64,000 bases of DNA from an uncultured Methylomonas sp. Its GTDB lineage: Bacteria; Pseudomonadota; Gammaproteobacteria; Methylococcales; Methylomonadaceae. Below are positions 1 to 9,217 of this stretch, in pieces; the stretch's first letter is position 1, and every line of letters starts with the position of its first letter. Both the position numbers and the translations under genes were made by a program. The stretch covers positions 1-64,000 of the forward strand of contig CAKZJE010000034.1 in NCBI GenBank assembly GCA_936941155.1, read 5' to 3'. Under the pieces are notes generated by a model. The model was not told the origin of the DNA, made no database searches, and saw only the letters and a list, made by a program, of their open reading frames with translations.

Positions 1-58
1 TCCACGCTTTCACGGGGTATGCACCTGATTCATGTAAAACTTCATAAGCAGTTGTCAT
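1..58 (-). CDS. rtcB: RtcB RNA ligase, N-terminal fragment
   Basis: Only the first 19 codons are in the window; the rest lies beyond position 1. The peptide begins MTTAYEVLHESG and continues AYPVKAW, which resembles the N-terminus of RtcB-family RNA ligases (the PVK-W element precedes TKGV or TRGV). RtcB joins RNA 2',3'-cyclic-phosphate or 3'-phosphate ends to 5'-OH ends with GTP and Mn2+. The start at 58 has a good ribosome site (GAGAGGAAA). The identification from so short a piece rests mainly on the divergent rtcR gene and the sigma-54 promoter between them. Confidence 0.75.
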   Translation of the reverse strand, partial: MTTAYEVLHESGAYPVKAW

Positions 59-96
59 GGCTGTTTCCTCTCAATTTCTCTTATTATTCAATTGGT

Positions 97-186
97 TGAA
101 TCAGGATTTTCAGGATTAAAAGATTAACAGGATAGCTTTATGTCAATCTTGAGAATCCTAAAATCCTGAAAATCGTGATTCAGACA
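97..186. repeat. Family F dispersed repeat, copy 1
   Basis: An imperfect inverted repeat reading TGAATCAGGATTTTCAGGAT on one side and ATCCTGAAAATCGTGATTCA on the other. A related copy lies at 27738-27826 and a partial one near 41824-41863. It sits in the probable 5' untranslated region of rtcB. Confidence 0.6.
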
Positions 187-210
187 AAGTTTTCTTAACG
201 ATTCATATAT

Positions 211-226
211 CGCAAATGGTGTGCCA
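211..226 (-). promoter_or_regulatory. Sigma-54 (-24/-12) promoter of rtcB
   Basis: On the minus strand the sequence is TGGCACACCATTTGCG. It has the TGGCAC -24 block and the TTGC -12 block with GG and GC exactly 12 bases apart, as in the RpoN consensus TGGCACG-N4-TTGC. It points at rtcB, so transcription would start near 200 and give an approximately 140-nt leader. RtcR encoded next door is a sigma-54 activator, which makes the match functionally coherent. Confidence 0.85.
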
Positions 227-248
227 GGTGGCAATAACTATCAAAAAT

Positions 249-361
249 GTAGGTTGGGTTAGCTGCTTTTTTCATCAGAAAAAACAGCGTAACCCAACAT
301 TTACACCACTTGCGTTGGGTTACGCTTATTTCGTTTCACTCCATAAGCTAACCCAACCTAC
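249..361. repeat. Inverted repeat with GTAGGTTGGGTTAGCT ends
   Basis: GTAGGTTGGGTTAGCT at 249-264 is exactly inverted at 346-361, with further internal AACCCAAC/GTTGGGTTACGC copies. It looks like a small mobile palindromic element inserted between the rtcB promoter and the rtcR promoter. Confidence 0.7.
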
Positions 362-367
362 GAATTT

Positions 368-396
368 TTTACCTCAAAGCGTAAGGTGGTTATAAT
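368..396 (+). promoter_or_regulatory. Possible sigma-70 promoter of rtcR
   Basis: A TATAAT -10 box lies at 391-396. A weak -35 (TTTACC, 368-373) is 17 bases upstream. The perfect palindrome TTATCTAAATAGATAA (404-419) between the -10 box and the start codon could be an operator; this is inference only. Confidence 0.4.
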
Positions 397-431
397 GAAT
401 TTCTTATCTAAATAGATAATAAATTATCAAA

Positions 432-2024
432 ATGAATAACATCATTATCGGAATTTTAGGTTCAAAACTAGACCACATGGGCTTTAATAAGAGAAAACGC
501 CAAGAGAAGTGGCGACCGAATGTTGGTTTGTTAATGCACGATGATTTACCCGTTGATGAGTTTGTGTTGATTTTTCATTTAGAAGAACAAGAACTGGCGG
601 ATTTAACCTTGCAAGATATGACCTTGATTTCGCCAAAAACCAAACTCACCCCGTATCTTGTTGATTATGAAAACGCTTGGGATTTTGAGCAGGTTTATAG
701 CCAACTACACGAATTTACGCGCCGTTATCAATTTGACCCCGAACAAAATAATTATTACGTTCACATCACCACCGGCACGCATGTTGCGCAAATCTGTTTA
801 TATTTGCTGACCGAAGCGAATTACATTCCGGCAAAACTGCTGCAAACTTCCCCCAGCAAAGACGGTGTGCAAGGTTCTTATCAAATTATTGATTTAGATT
901 TATCGCGTTACGACCAAATTGCCTCGCGTTTTGCCCGCGAAGCGCAAGATGGGATTGCTTATTTAAAAGGCGGCATTGCGACTCGTAATCCGGCGTTTAA
1001 CCAAATCATTTCGCAAATTGAACAGGTGTCGATTAAATCCTCAGAACCGATGTTATTAACTGGCGCAACGGGCGTGGGGAAATCGCGCCTTGCGCAACGG
1101 ATTTTTGAACTCAAAAAACAACGCGGTTTAATCACCGGAAAAATGGTGGAAGTCAATTGCGCCACGCTGCGCGGTGATAATGCGATGTCAGCGTTATTCG
1201 GGCATGTGAAAGGCGCGTTTACTGGCGCGATGAATCCGCGCTTGGGATTATTACGCGAGGCGCATAAAGGTTTGTTATTTTTGGATGAAATCGGCGAACT
1301 CGGTTTGGATGAACAAGCCATGTTGCTCCGCGCGATTGAAGACAAAGTGTTTATGCCGCTCGGTAGCGATCAACAAGTGAGCAGCGATTTTCAACTGATT
1401 GCAGGGACAAATCGCGATTTATTCGAGCAAGTGCGCTTGGGGAATTTTCGAGAGGATTTACTGGCGCGGATTAATTTGTGGATGTATCAATTACCCGCAT
1501 TAAAACAAAGACTTGAAGATTTAGAGCCGAATTTGGAACACGAGCTACAAGAATTTACGATTAAAGCAGGGCATAAAGTGAGTTTTAATAAAGCCGCGCG
1601 GGAGCAATATTTGCAATTTGCCCGTTCACCGCAGGCATTGTGGCGAGCGAATTTTCGCGATTTGAATTCTAGCATCACTCGTATGGCGACTTTAGCTGTC
1701 GGCGGGCGAATTACGGAAGAATTGGTAGCTGAAGAAATCAGCCGATTGCAACATGCGTGGTCTGGATTTATGGAAAAATATGAAGAGGATGGCTTGGCTG
1801 ATATTTTATCCGCATCCGCATTAGCCCAATTGGATTTATTTGACCGTTTACAATTGCCGCAAGTGGTGAAAATTTGTAAAAACAGTCGCAGTTTAGCGCA
1901 GGCAGGTCGCGAGTTGTTTAATCACAGTCGCACCCAAAAAAGCAGCGTGAATGATTCGCATCGTTTGAAACAATATTTGCAGAAGTTTGGCTTGGAATTT
2001 CAAAACCTAACAAAAAACAGTTAA
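432..2024 (+). CDS. rtcR: RtcR, sigma-54-dependent activator of RNA repair genes
   Basis: A 530-residue transcriptional activator. Residues 1-185 form the RtcR-type sensor domain, related to CARF domains; the HITTGTHVAQ loop at 111-120 is the typical conserved turn. A AAA+ sigma-54 interaction domain follows: Walker A GATGVGKS (211-218), the RpoN-contacting GAFTGA loop (261-266), and Walker B LLFLDEIG (281-288). The C-terminal approximately 70 residues should bind DNA. RtcR is known to sense RNA ends, such as tRNA fragments with cyclic phosphate, and to switch on rtcB with RNA polymerase-sigma-54. Here it is divergent from rtcB, and a consensus sigma-54 promoter faces rtcB. Length and domain order are normal for the family. 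Confidence 0.95.
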   Translation: MNNIIIGILGSKLDHMGFNKRKRQEKWRPNVGLLMHDDLPVDEFVLIFHLEEQELADLTLQDMTLISPKTKLTPYLVDYENAWDFEQVYSQLHEFTRRYQFDPEQNNYYVHITTGTHVAQICLYLLTEANYIPAKLLQTSPSKDGVQGSYQIIDLDLSRYDQIASRFAREAQDGIAYLKGGIATRNPAFNQIISQIEQVSIKSSEPMLLTGATGVGKSRLAQRIFELKKQRGLITGKMVEVNCATLRGDNAMSALFGHVKGAFTGAMNPRLGLLREAHKGLLFLDEIGELGLDEQAMLLRAIEDKVFMPLGSDQQVSSDFQLIAGTNRDLFEQVRLGNFREDLLARINLWMYQLPALKQRLEDLEPNLEHELQEFTIKAGHKVSFNKAAREQYLQFARSPQALWRANFRDLNSSITRMATLAVGGRITEELVAEEISRLQHAWSGFMEKYEEDGLADILSASALAQLDLFDRLQLPQVVKICKNSRSLAQAGRELFNHSRTQKSSVNDSHRLKQYLQKFGLEFQNLTKNS

Positions 2025-2037
2025 GTTATTTTTATGG

Positions 2038-2069
2038 ATGCTGATGCCACTTTTTCATGACATCAGCAT
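2038..2069. terminator. Hairpin between convergent genes
   Basis: Nine perfect base pairs (ATGCTGATG at 2038-2046 with CATCAGCAT at 2061-2069) lie between the convergent rtcR and the small membrane protein gene. There is no immediate T-run, so terminator function is likely but not proven. Confidence 0.45.
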
Positions 2070-2075
2070 TCAAAA

Positions 2076-2438
2076 TTACATTTTTTTATCAATGATAACT
2101 TTATCGTCAATCACTAAACTAGAAATTCCACCTAATGTGACATGCAACGTGCAAGTCGCTTTTTTGAAATGATCGGTGCTTTCACCTGTCCATTTCATGG
2201 TTACATAAGTTGATTTGTCTGTATCTGTTTCAGAAGGGAAGAAAATTTGATCTCCCGTCGCTTTTTTAATGGCTTCAGGGCATTTTTTACCCGCCATTTC
2301 TTGCATTGCCACCACGTTTCTAATCATCGATTCTGCTTCTAGCTCGGCGGTTGTCTTTTCTTTGCTTGCGCCAACCATCACAAAACCGATTACAAACATC
2401 CCCACAACAGCAATCATTATTACTTGTACTTGACTCAT
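2076..2438 (-). CDS. Small single-span membrane protein, unknown function
   Basis: 120 residues, not recognised. An N-terminal hydrophobic segment (about residues 5-24, IMIAVVGMFVIGFVMVGA) should anchor it in the inner membrane, with the remaining approximately 95 hydrophilic residues probably on the periplasmic side. Two cysteines (in KKCPEA and ATCTLHV) could form a disulphide. The start is supported by GGAGAAAGG just upstream. The first 25 residues resemble a pilin-like or signal-anchor helix, but there is no prepilin cleavage motif. It stands alone, convergent with rtcR. Confidence 0.7.
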   Translation of the reverse strand: MSQVQVIMIAVVGMFVIGFVMVGASKEKTTAELEAESMIRNVVAMQEMAGKKCPEAIKKATGDQIFFPSETDTDKSTYVTMKWTGESTDHFKKATCTLHVTLGGISSLVIDDKVIIDKKM

Positions 2439-2593
2439 AACCTTTCTCCTGAATTTATTATTAATTATAACTAATGTAGATAAACGTAAATAATACCCGC
2501 TTTGATTCTATGCTAATTGCTGGTTATCAGCAATCAAAACAAAAACAATCAAAAAACTGAGCTTAAAATAAGGCTATCAAAACGAGCAGACAT

Positions 2594-2630
2594 AAAAAAA
2601 GCCCGCAAACTTTCGTCGGCGAGCTTTTTT
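2594..2630 (-). terminator. Rho-independent terminator of the lipoprotein gene
   Basis: A GC-rich stem (AGCTCGC / GCGGGCT, imperfect) lies between an A-run and a T-run just downstream of the lipoprotein stop codon. It could work in both directions. Confidence 0.8.
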
Positions 2631-2648
2631 CTTCGTCAAAATGACAAA

Positions 2649-2924
2649 TTATTTCATCATTGAGCTTTTGAACATACGATCAAGTTTAGTGTTCACTTCT
2701 TGAGCTGTGTTAGCAGCGCGGTTTGCTGCTGCTTCTGCTGCTGCTGCTCTTGCTGCTGCATCAGCTGCTGCTGTGTTTGCAGATGCTGCTGCATCTTTTG
2801 CACCAGTTACATCAGTTTTTAAAGTATTGATTTGACCTTGTAAGTTTTCAATGTCAGAAGTGCTAGCACAACCAACAGCTAAAAATGCAGTTAAAGCGAT
2901 AACAGATAATTTTAATAATTTCAT
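2649..2924 (-). CDS. Lpp/OprI-like alanine-zipper outer-membrane lipoprotein
   Basis: 91 residues. The signal peptide ends in a lipobox (LAVGC, Cys19), so the mature protein is a lipoprotein of about 73 residues. The body is an Ala-rich coiled coil with repeated AADAAARAAAAE-type heptads, as in Lpp/OprI alanine-zipper proteins that trimerise between outer membrane and peptidoglycan. It ends in lysine (SSMMK); the terminal Lys of Lpp is the residue joined to peptidoglycan by L,D-transpeptidases. An L,D-transpeptidase gene lies immediately upstream on the same strand (125-bp gap). Whether this protein is the transpeptidase's substrate is inference. Confidence 0.85.
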   Translation of the reverse strand: MKLLKLSVIALTAFLAVGCASTSDIENLQGQINTLKTDVTGAKDAAASANTAAADAAARAAAAEAAANRAANTAQEVNTKLDRMFKSSMMK

Positions 2925-3048
2925 TTGTTTTTCCTTAATAGAGGGGAAGGTATTTCAATCCAACTCTGTGATTATCAGAGGATGGAAGCTGAAAAATATA
3001 ATACAACATTTTTTTGAGCGTGACTGTTTTTTTAGCGCGTTTGGGCAT

Positions 3049-3795
3049 TTATTTTATTTTTACCACCATGCCCTCTTCAATCCAAGGGTCTAACTGGTCA
3101 ACTTGGCTGTTTGTTAGGGCAATGCAGCCATGCGTCCAATTCATCAGCTTATGAATCCTTTCATCGGCTTTTCCCAATCCATGCACACCCACTATGCCAC
3201 CTAGTGCGGTATTTTGTGGCGGAACTAGGTTATGTTCTTGCGCATACACAATGTCATCGTGTTCATTTTGCGAAATAATGCTTTTGCTTAAGGCGTTTTT
3301 TGCATCTTCAATAGAAGGATACGTTAAGCCATAAAAGGTATGAAATTGACTTTGCGGATTAACCCAGCCGATTTTATATTCACCTAACGGCGTTATATTG
3401 TCGCCACGCCGAGTTTTTGCCCCCGCGCCATTGCGTCCAATCGCAATATTGGGAAAAACCGCAAGCGTTTGCTCGCCTTGTTTCACTTCCAATTGCATTT
3501 TTTGCGTATCAATCAGCAACCAAACACTTTGTTTTTGAGAGGCTGCGGTCTGGCTTTGCTCATCCATAAAAATAGTGCCATCTTTAGCAGGGTCGCAGCT
3601 TAAAAAACTGCCTTTTACCTGTAATTGTGTTAAACCAAACAGTTTTTCTGGACATTTTTTGGTGTCTAAAATGTTGATTTCTGAACCCGCGCCTGCTTGA
3701 TTTTGCGGAACGGGCGGCAACACTGAACAAGCGTTTAATCCTAAAATTAACATTAAAACCAAACAAAAGCGCAGTGATAAATCTACTCGTGACAT
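3049..3795 (-). CDS. L,D-transpeptidase (YkuD family) lipoprotein
   Basis: 248 residues. An N-terminal lipoprotein signal ends at LNAC (Cys23). The YkuD catalytic domain occupies roughly residues 90-247, with the conserved HG (VGVHGLGKADER) and the catalytic motif THGCIAL (nucleophile Cys224, His222). Such enzymes make 3-3 peptidoglycan crosslinks or attach Lpp to peptidoglycan, working in the periplasm. The neighbouring Lpp-like gene ending in Lys suggests the ErfK/YbiS-type anchoring role. Which of the two activities it has cannot be told from sequence. Transcription is on the minus strand, with the lipoprotein gene downstream. Confidence 0.9.
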   Translation of the reverse strand: MSRVDLSLRFCLVLMLILGLNACSVLPPVPQNQAGAGSEINILDTKKCPEKLFGLTQLQVKGSFLSCDPAKDGTIFMDEQSQTAASQKQSVWLLIDTQKMQLEVKQGEQTLAVFPNIAIGRNGAGAKTRRGDNITPLGEYKIGWVNPQSQFHTFYGLTYPSIEDAKNALSKSIISQNEHDDIVYAQEHNLVPPQNTALGGIVGVHGLGKADERIHKLMNWTHGCIALTNSQVDQLDPWIEEGMVVKIK

Positions 3796-3860
3796 AAATA
3801 CTCTATAATTAAAAGACGATTACGGTGTAATTTACAACATTTCTCCTCACTTCGCATTAA

Positions 3861-5504
<1,644 letters not shown>

Positions 5505-5581
5505 TATTTCGCAGGCTGCATGACACATTGATGTCATCTGAGATAGGCTAAAATCACCATTTTTATTTTAAAGAGACCAGC

Positions 5582-5908
5582 ATGAGCGAAATTATTGTAG
5601 AACAAAACCCAGAGCAAACCCGTTTAGATAGTTTGGGCGTAAGCAAATGGCAAACATGGAAAAAAGAAGTATCGGTGTTTCCTTGGACATTTCCTGAGCA
5701 AGAAATTGCTTATATTTTGGAAGGCGAATGTGTTATCACGCCAAATGGCGGCGAGCCTGTGACTTTTGGCAAAGGTGATTTGGTGACATTTCCAGCCGGC
5801 ATGAGCTGTAGTTGGGAAGTGAAACAACCGCTGCATAAACATTATCTATTAGATGGCTCGTTGTTAGGGCGGATTTATCGCCGTGCAAAAATCGCTTTGA
5901 AATTATAA
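5582..5908 (+). CDS. Cupin-domain protein (Cupin_3/DUF861 type)
   Basis: 108 residues forming one small beta-barrel. The pattern WxxxPEQEIAYILEGE ... F-KGDLVTFPAGMSCSWEV is that of cupin_3 (EutQ/(S)-ureidoglycine-like) proteins, which often bind a metal or small ligand. The usual histidine-rich first motif is weak here, so enzyme activity is uncertain. It lies 77 bp after pgm on the same strand and is closed by a terminator. Function unknown. Confidence 0.8.
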   Translation: MSEIIVEQNPEQTRLDSLGVSKWQTWKKEVSVFPWTFPEQEIAYILEGECVITPNGGEPVTFGKGDLVTFPAGMSCSWEVKQPLHKHYLLDGSLLGRIYRRAKIALKL

Positions 5909-5934
5909 ATCGTTAAAGAAACGTTTTATCGCTT

Positions 5935-5971
5935 AAACCTTCCATGTCTTTACGATGTGGAAGGTTTTTTT
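5935..5971 (+). terminator. Terminator after the cupin gene
   Basis: The stem AAACCTTCCAT / ATGTGGAAGGTTT is followed by a T-run. The arm sequence CCTTCCA/TGGAAGG is close to dispersed palindrome family A, so it may be derived from that family. Confidence 0.85.
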
Positions 5972-6013
5972 ATGCCTGAAAAATTCTTTGCGATGATTTA
6001 TAAGTTACGCGAA

Positions 6014-6048
6014 AAATTTTTAAGACGACTGGTCGTCTTGAAAAATTT
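6014..6048. repeat. Family B palindrome, copy 1
   Basis: Core AAGACGACTGGTCGTCTT at 6022-6039 flanked by A and T tracts, so the arms extend to about 14 bp. Seven copies occur in this window, all between genes. Confidence 0.85.
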
Positions 6049-6174
6049 CTGATAATGGAATTTACAAAAAATAAAGATTTTGCAGAGTTGTATAACTAAA
6101 AATATAATTCGCTTTAAGTTCTAACGATAAAATCAAGGTGAAAATAGTGATACAGAAAAGTGATTTTTTCCTGA

Positions 6175-7053
6175 GAGCGTGTTTTAAAAGTCAAAAATCA
6201 AATTTCAAGCCGCCCTAGCATCAGGTTGATCATAGCAATGTGAATAAAAGCAGTACTGGAATCCGTAAGCACTTCATAATCTTTGCTCAAGCGACGATAA
6301 CGATAAAGCCAAGCAAAAGTTCGCTCAACAACCCAGCGACGTGGTAATAACTTGAACCCTTTGGTATCGTCACTGCGTAAAATGGCTTGCAAAACAATAT
6401 GAAAGCGTTGACTGACCCATTCCATAAGGTTTGCCCCACGATAACCACCGTCAACCCAAATACGCCTTAATTTTTTACAACTTCCTGTGAAGGCTTTGAA
6501 AATCAGTTTTGCTCCATCCCGCTCTTGAACAGAAGCCGCAGTGACAACAACGACTAAAATCAAACCAAGAGTATCGACCAAAATGTGTCGTTTGCGCCCT
6601 TGAATTTGTTTTCCTGAATCGTAACCTTTGATGCCGGCTAGAGCGGTTGTTTTCACACTTTGACTATCAATTGATCCTGCGGTGGGATGCTTATGTCGTC
6701 CTTCTTTTTGTCTGACTCTCGCTCGTAACGTATCGTGAATTCGTTGCCATGTCTGGTTTGTTGTCCAGCGGCGATAATATCCGTAAACGGTTGACCACGC
6801 AGGAAACTCATGCGGCAATAACCGCCACGCACAGCCACTTCGGGTAATATACAAAATGGCGTTAATCACTTTTCTTAAGCTTGTCTTGCGTGGACGACCA
6901 CCCAATAAAGCCGCTGGTAATAATGGAAGAATAATCTCCCATTTTTTATCATTTAAATCGGTTGGATAACGTTTAACTTTGATTATTTGCTGGTTGTTTG
7001 CCATAGACAAAATGTCTACTATTCTAGCTTTCTAGCTACTTTTAAAACACTCA
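6175..7053 (-). mobile_element. IS5-family insertion sequence
   Basis: Imperfect terminal inverted repeats, GAGCGTGTTTTAAAAGT at the left (6175-6191) and TGAGTGTTTTAAAAGT read inward from the right (7053-7038), enclose one transposase gene. CTGA is duplicated on both sides (6171-6174 and 7054-7057), giving a 4-bp target duplication as expected for IS5 relatives. The element is about 879 bp and looks complete. Confidence 0.85.
6198..7004 (-). CDS. IS5-family DDE transposase
   Basis: 268 residues from the ATG at 7004. The N-terminal part ([15 protein letters not shown] ... [19 protein letters not shown]) is the DUF4096-type helical domain common in IS5 transposases. The catalytic part shows the three acidic positions in [17 protein letters not shown] and the [16 protein letters not shown] block (the YREK-like element with the Glu). 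The frame is open and undamaged, so the enzyme is probably functional. Confidence 0.93.
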   Translation of the reverse strand: MANNQQIIKVKRYPTDLNDKKWEIILPLLPAALLGGRPRKTSLRKVINAILYITRSGCAWRLLPHEFPAWSTVYGYYRRWTTNQTWQRIHDTLRARVRQKEGRHKHPTAGSIDSQSVKTTALAGIKGYDSGKQIQGRKRHILVDTLGLILVVVVTAASVQERDGAKLIFKAFTGSCKKLRRIWVDGGYRGANLMEWVSQRFHIVLQAILRSDDTKGFKLLPRRWVVERTFAWLYRYRRLSKDYEVLTDSSTAFIHIAMINLMLGRLEI

Positions 7054-7148
7054 CTGACAGTTGCGTTAGTTTTTTTTCAAACAACAAAACCCGCTGGTGC
7101 TTAAGTCTCGGTGGTTTTTTTATTGTCTAAAATTTACAGAAGGAATAC

Positions 7149-7277
7149 ATGATGAATAAGTTTTTAAATTTCTCCAGACCTTCCAGGTTTTTAAAACCTG
7201 GAAGGTCTTTGTTGCTACTAATGCTGCTGTGTTTTCATGCGCTTGCGTTTGCGGCTTTAAATGAGGGGAAGTTATGA
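7149..7277 (+). CDS. Secretion-signal mini-ORF 1, coupled to rpn copy 1
   Basis: 42 codons. It begins MMNKFLNFS, continues through the family A palindrome (read as RPSRFLKPGRS), then a hydrophobic stretch (LLLLMLLCFHALAFA) and stops after ALNEGKL. It is the N-terminal signal of the LamG protein at 10029, cut short. The stop overlaps the rpn start as TTATGA (rpn ATG at 7274), so the mini-ORF could drive translational coupling. It is a duplication by-product or a leader peptide; I cannot decide which. Confidence 0.55.
   Translation: MMNKFLNFSRPSRFLKPGRSLLLLMLLCFHALAFAALNEGKL
7176..7208. repeat. Family A 33-bp palindrome, copy 1 (inside a reading frame)
   Basis: AGACCTTCCAGG, a TTTTTAAAA centre, then CCTGGAAGGTCT: a near-perfect 33-bp palindrome. 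33 is a multiple of three, and here it is translated as RPSRFLKPGRS. Confidence 0.9.
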
Positions 7278-8089
7278 AACAAGTGGCATCACTGCAATAT
7301 GGGGTTATTTTTAAAAAGGCTTTTTCGCAACCGGATATATTCACTGCTTTTGTTAAAGCAGTATTAGGAATTCAATTTTCCTGCGATAAAGTTGAAACAG
7401 AGAAATCCTTTCGACCTTCTATCGGCAATGTGGATTCACGGTTTGATTTATTTGCTCAGGATGAAAAAAATCGCGTGATTGTGGATATTCAGCATCGAAA
7501 AAAAGACAGTCATTACGACCGTTTTTTGCATTATCACTGTGCTGCGATTTTAGAACAAATGCCGCGCGGTGAACAAAGTTATCGCCCACCGTTAGCGGTC
7601 TATACCATTGTGGTTTTAACTTCACTGGATAAATACGAAAAAGATGTTTTAACAATTGATTTTGACCCCAAAGATTTACAGGGTAAGGGGATTGGCGAAA
7701 TTCCGCATAAAGTCATTTATTTGTGTCCTAAGTGTGTGAGTGAAAATACGCCAATGGCTTATCGGGAATGGATGGAAGCGATTGCCGATACCTTGGATAC
7801 AAAAGTTGAGGAGAGTGATTATCACAATGCGATGATTCAAAAAGTATTTGAGACGATTGAGGAGAGTGGTCTTACACCGAGAGACCGCGCTAATATGATT
7901 GATGAATATGAAGACCGTTTGTTTGTTGAAACAGAACGCAAAGATGCTGAGTTACAGTCAAAAAAAGAAATTGCTAAAGGGATGTTAGCTGAAAAATTAT
8001 CATTGGAATTGATTGTTAAATTAACCGGATTATCCTTTTCCGAAATCGAGAAATTAGGCGTGCCACTTTTAAATGATGTGGAGAAATAA
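7274..8089 (+). CDS. Rpn-family PD-(D/E)XK nuclease, tandem copy 1
   Basis: 271 residues of the Rpn/PDDEXK_2 family (putative transposase or recombination-promoting nuclease). The N-terminal signature reads LQYGVIFKKAFSQPDI. The nuclease core is around residues 50-80: DSRFDLFAQDEKNRVIVDIQ, then the family's HYDRFLHYHCAAIL. Where many relatives have IE-Q, this one has VDIQ. The C-terminal tail AKGMLAEKLSLELIVKLTGLS is the usual helical tail repeated across the family. The start is chosen at the ATG overlapping the mini-ORF stop, with AGGGGAAG upstream. About 90% like copy 3 by eye, less like copy 2. A biological role in horizontal recombination is established for E. coli RpnA; here it is inference. 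Confidence 0.88.
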   Translation: MKQVASLQYGVIFKKAFSQPDIFTAFVKAVLGIQFSCDKVETEKSFRPSIGNVDSRFDLFAQDEKNRVIVDIQHRKKDSHYDRFLHYHCAAILEQMPRGEQSYRPPLAVYTIVVLTSLDKYEKDVLTIDFDPKDLQGKGIGEIPHKVIYLCPKCVSENTPMAYREWMEAIADTLDTKVEESDYHNAMIQKVFETIEESGLTPRDRANMIDEYEDRLFVETERKDAELQSKKEIAKGMLAEKLSLELIVKLTGLSFSEIEKLGVPLLNDVEK

Positions 8090-8091
8090 AA

Positions 8092-8265
8092 ATGAATACA
8101 TTTTTAAATTTAACCGCCAGACCTTCCAGGTTTTTAAAACCTGGAAGGTCTTTGTTGCTGCTAATGCTACTGTGTTTTCATGCGCCTGCGTTTGCGGATT
8201 TAAACACAGGTTTGGTGGCGTATTGGAGTTTTGATGATTGCACCGCGAAGGAGAATAAGTTATGA
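8092..8265 (+). CDS. Secretion-signal mini-ORF 2 (truncated LamG N-terminus)
   Basis: 57 codons. The signal part MNTFLNLTA-RPSRFLKPGRS-LLLLMLLCFHAPAFA is followed by ADLNTGLVAYWSFDDCTA, the exact start of the mature LamG domain in the 10029 gene, then it diverges to KENKL and stops. The stop overlaps the next rpn ATG (8262) as TTATGA, with AAGGAG just upstream. This is direct evidence that the LamG gene's 5' end was copied with the nuclease. Confidence 0.6.
   Translation: MNTFLNLTARPSRFLKPGRSLLLLMLLCFHAPAFADLNTGLVAYWSFDDCTAKENKL
8119..8151. repeat. Family A palindrome, copy 2 (inside a reading frame)
   Basis: Identical 33-bp unit, translated as RPSRFLKPGRS within mini-ORF 2. Confidence 0.9.
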
Positions 8266-9086
8266 AACAAGTCGTTTCACTACAGTATGATGTTATTTTT
8301 AAAAAAGCTTTCTCTAAACCTGAAATATTTAAAGCGTTTGTGAAAGCAGTTTTAGGCATTGAGTTAGAAATAACCAGTGTAGATATGGAAAAAACATTTG
8401 ACTCAAAAATAGGTCGAGTGAAATCGCGTTTTGATTTGTTTGCAGAAGATATTAAAAAGCGTGTGATTGTTGATATTCAACACATGCAGCATGAAGATTA
8501 TTATGACCGTTTTTTGCATTATCATTGCATGGCGATATTGGAACAGGTTAAAAATTCAAAAGATTATCATCCTAAAGCGAAAGTTTTTACCATTGTGGTT
8601 TTAACATCGGAAAATAAGCAGGGAAAAGACGTTTTAACCATTGATTTTGACCCAAAAGATTTGCAAGATAAAGGCATTGGTAAAATTCCACATAAGGTTA
8701 TTTATTTGTGTCCGGCGTTTGTGAATGAGAATACGCCGATGGAATACAGGGAATGGTTGGAAGCCATTAATGACACTTTAGATGGTGAAGTGGATGAAAC
8801 GCATTACGAAAATAAAATCATTAAGCAAATATTTGATTTGATTGAGGAAGATAGCATTAGTCCTGAAGAACGTTACGAGATGTTTGAAGAAACTCATCGC
8901 CTCGAAGAAATAGAAGAAGGCGAACAGAAGGGAATTGGAAAAGGTCAATTAGAAAAGGCTTTGCAGATTGCTAAAGGCATGTTAGCTGAAAAATTACCGT
9001 TGGATTTGATTGTGAAATTAACCGGATTATCCCTTTCCGAAATCGAGAAATTAGGCGTGCCACTTTTAAATGATGAGGAGAAATAA
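8262..9086 (+). CDS. Rpn-family PD-(D/E)XK nuclease, tandem copy 2
   Basis: 274 residues, the most divergent of the three copies (VDMEKTFDSKIGRVKSRFDLFAEDIKKRVIVDIQHMQHEDYYDRF). It keeps the same core motifs and C-terminal tail. Its last approximately 40 residues (AKGMLAEKLPLDLIVKLTGLS and on) are nearly the same as in copy 1, while its middle differs. That mosaic suggests gene conversion of the ends. An inserted EEGEQKGIGKGQLEKALQ linker precedes the tail. Translationally coupled to mini-ORF 2. Confidence 0.87.
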   Translation: MKQVVSLQYDVIFKKAFSKPEIFKAFVKAVLGIELEITSVDMEKTFDSKIGRVKSRFDLFAEDIKKRVIVDIQHMQHEDYYDRFLHYHCMAILEQVKNSKDYHPKAKVFTIVVLTSENKQGKDVLTIDFDPKDLQDKGIGKIPHKVIYLCPAFVNENTPMEYREWLEAINDTLDGEVDETHYENKIIKQIFDLIEEDSISPEERYEMFEETHRLEEIEEGEQKGIGKGQLEKALQIAKGMLAEKLPLDLIVKLTGLSLSEIEKLGVPLLNDEEK

Positions 9087-9088
9087 AC

Positions 9089-9217
9089 ATGAATACATTT
9101 TTAAATTTGATTACCAGACCTTCCAGGTTTTTAAAACCTGGAAGGTCTTTGTTGCTACTAATGCTGCTGTGTTTTCATGCGCTTGCGTTTGCGGCTTTAA
9201 ATGAGGGGAAGTTATGA
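9089..9217 (+). CDS. Secretion-signal mini-ORF 3, coupled to rpn copy 3
   Basis: 42 codons. It begins MNTFLNLIT, continues RPSRFLKPGRS, then the hydrophobic stretch LLLLMLLCFHALAFA, and ends AALNEGKL. It is almost identical to mini-ORF 1. The stop overlaps the rpn copy 3 start at 9214. Confidence 0.55.
   Translation: MNTFLNLITRPSRFLKPGRSLLLLMLLCFHALAFAALNEGKL
9116..9148. repeat. Family A palindrome, copy 3 (inside a reading frame)
   Basis: Identical 33-bp unit inside mini-ORF 3. Confidence 0.9.

Noticed and set aside
7078-7119. Terminator-like sequence before mini-ORF 1
   Set aside because: The arms around CCGCTGG / CGGTGG do not pair well enough; likely chance.
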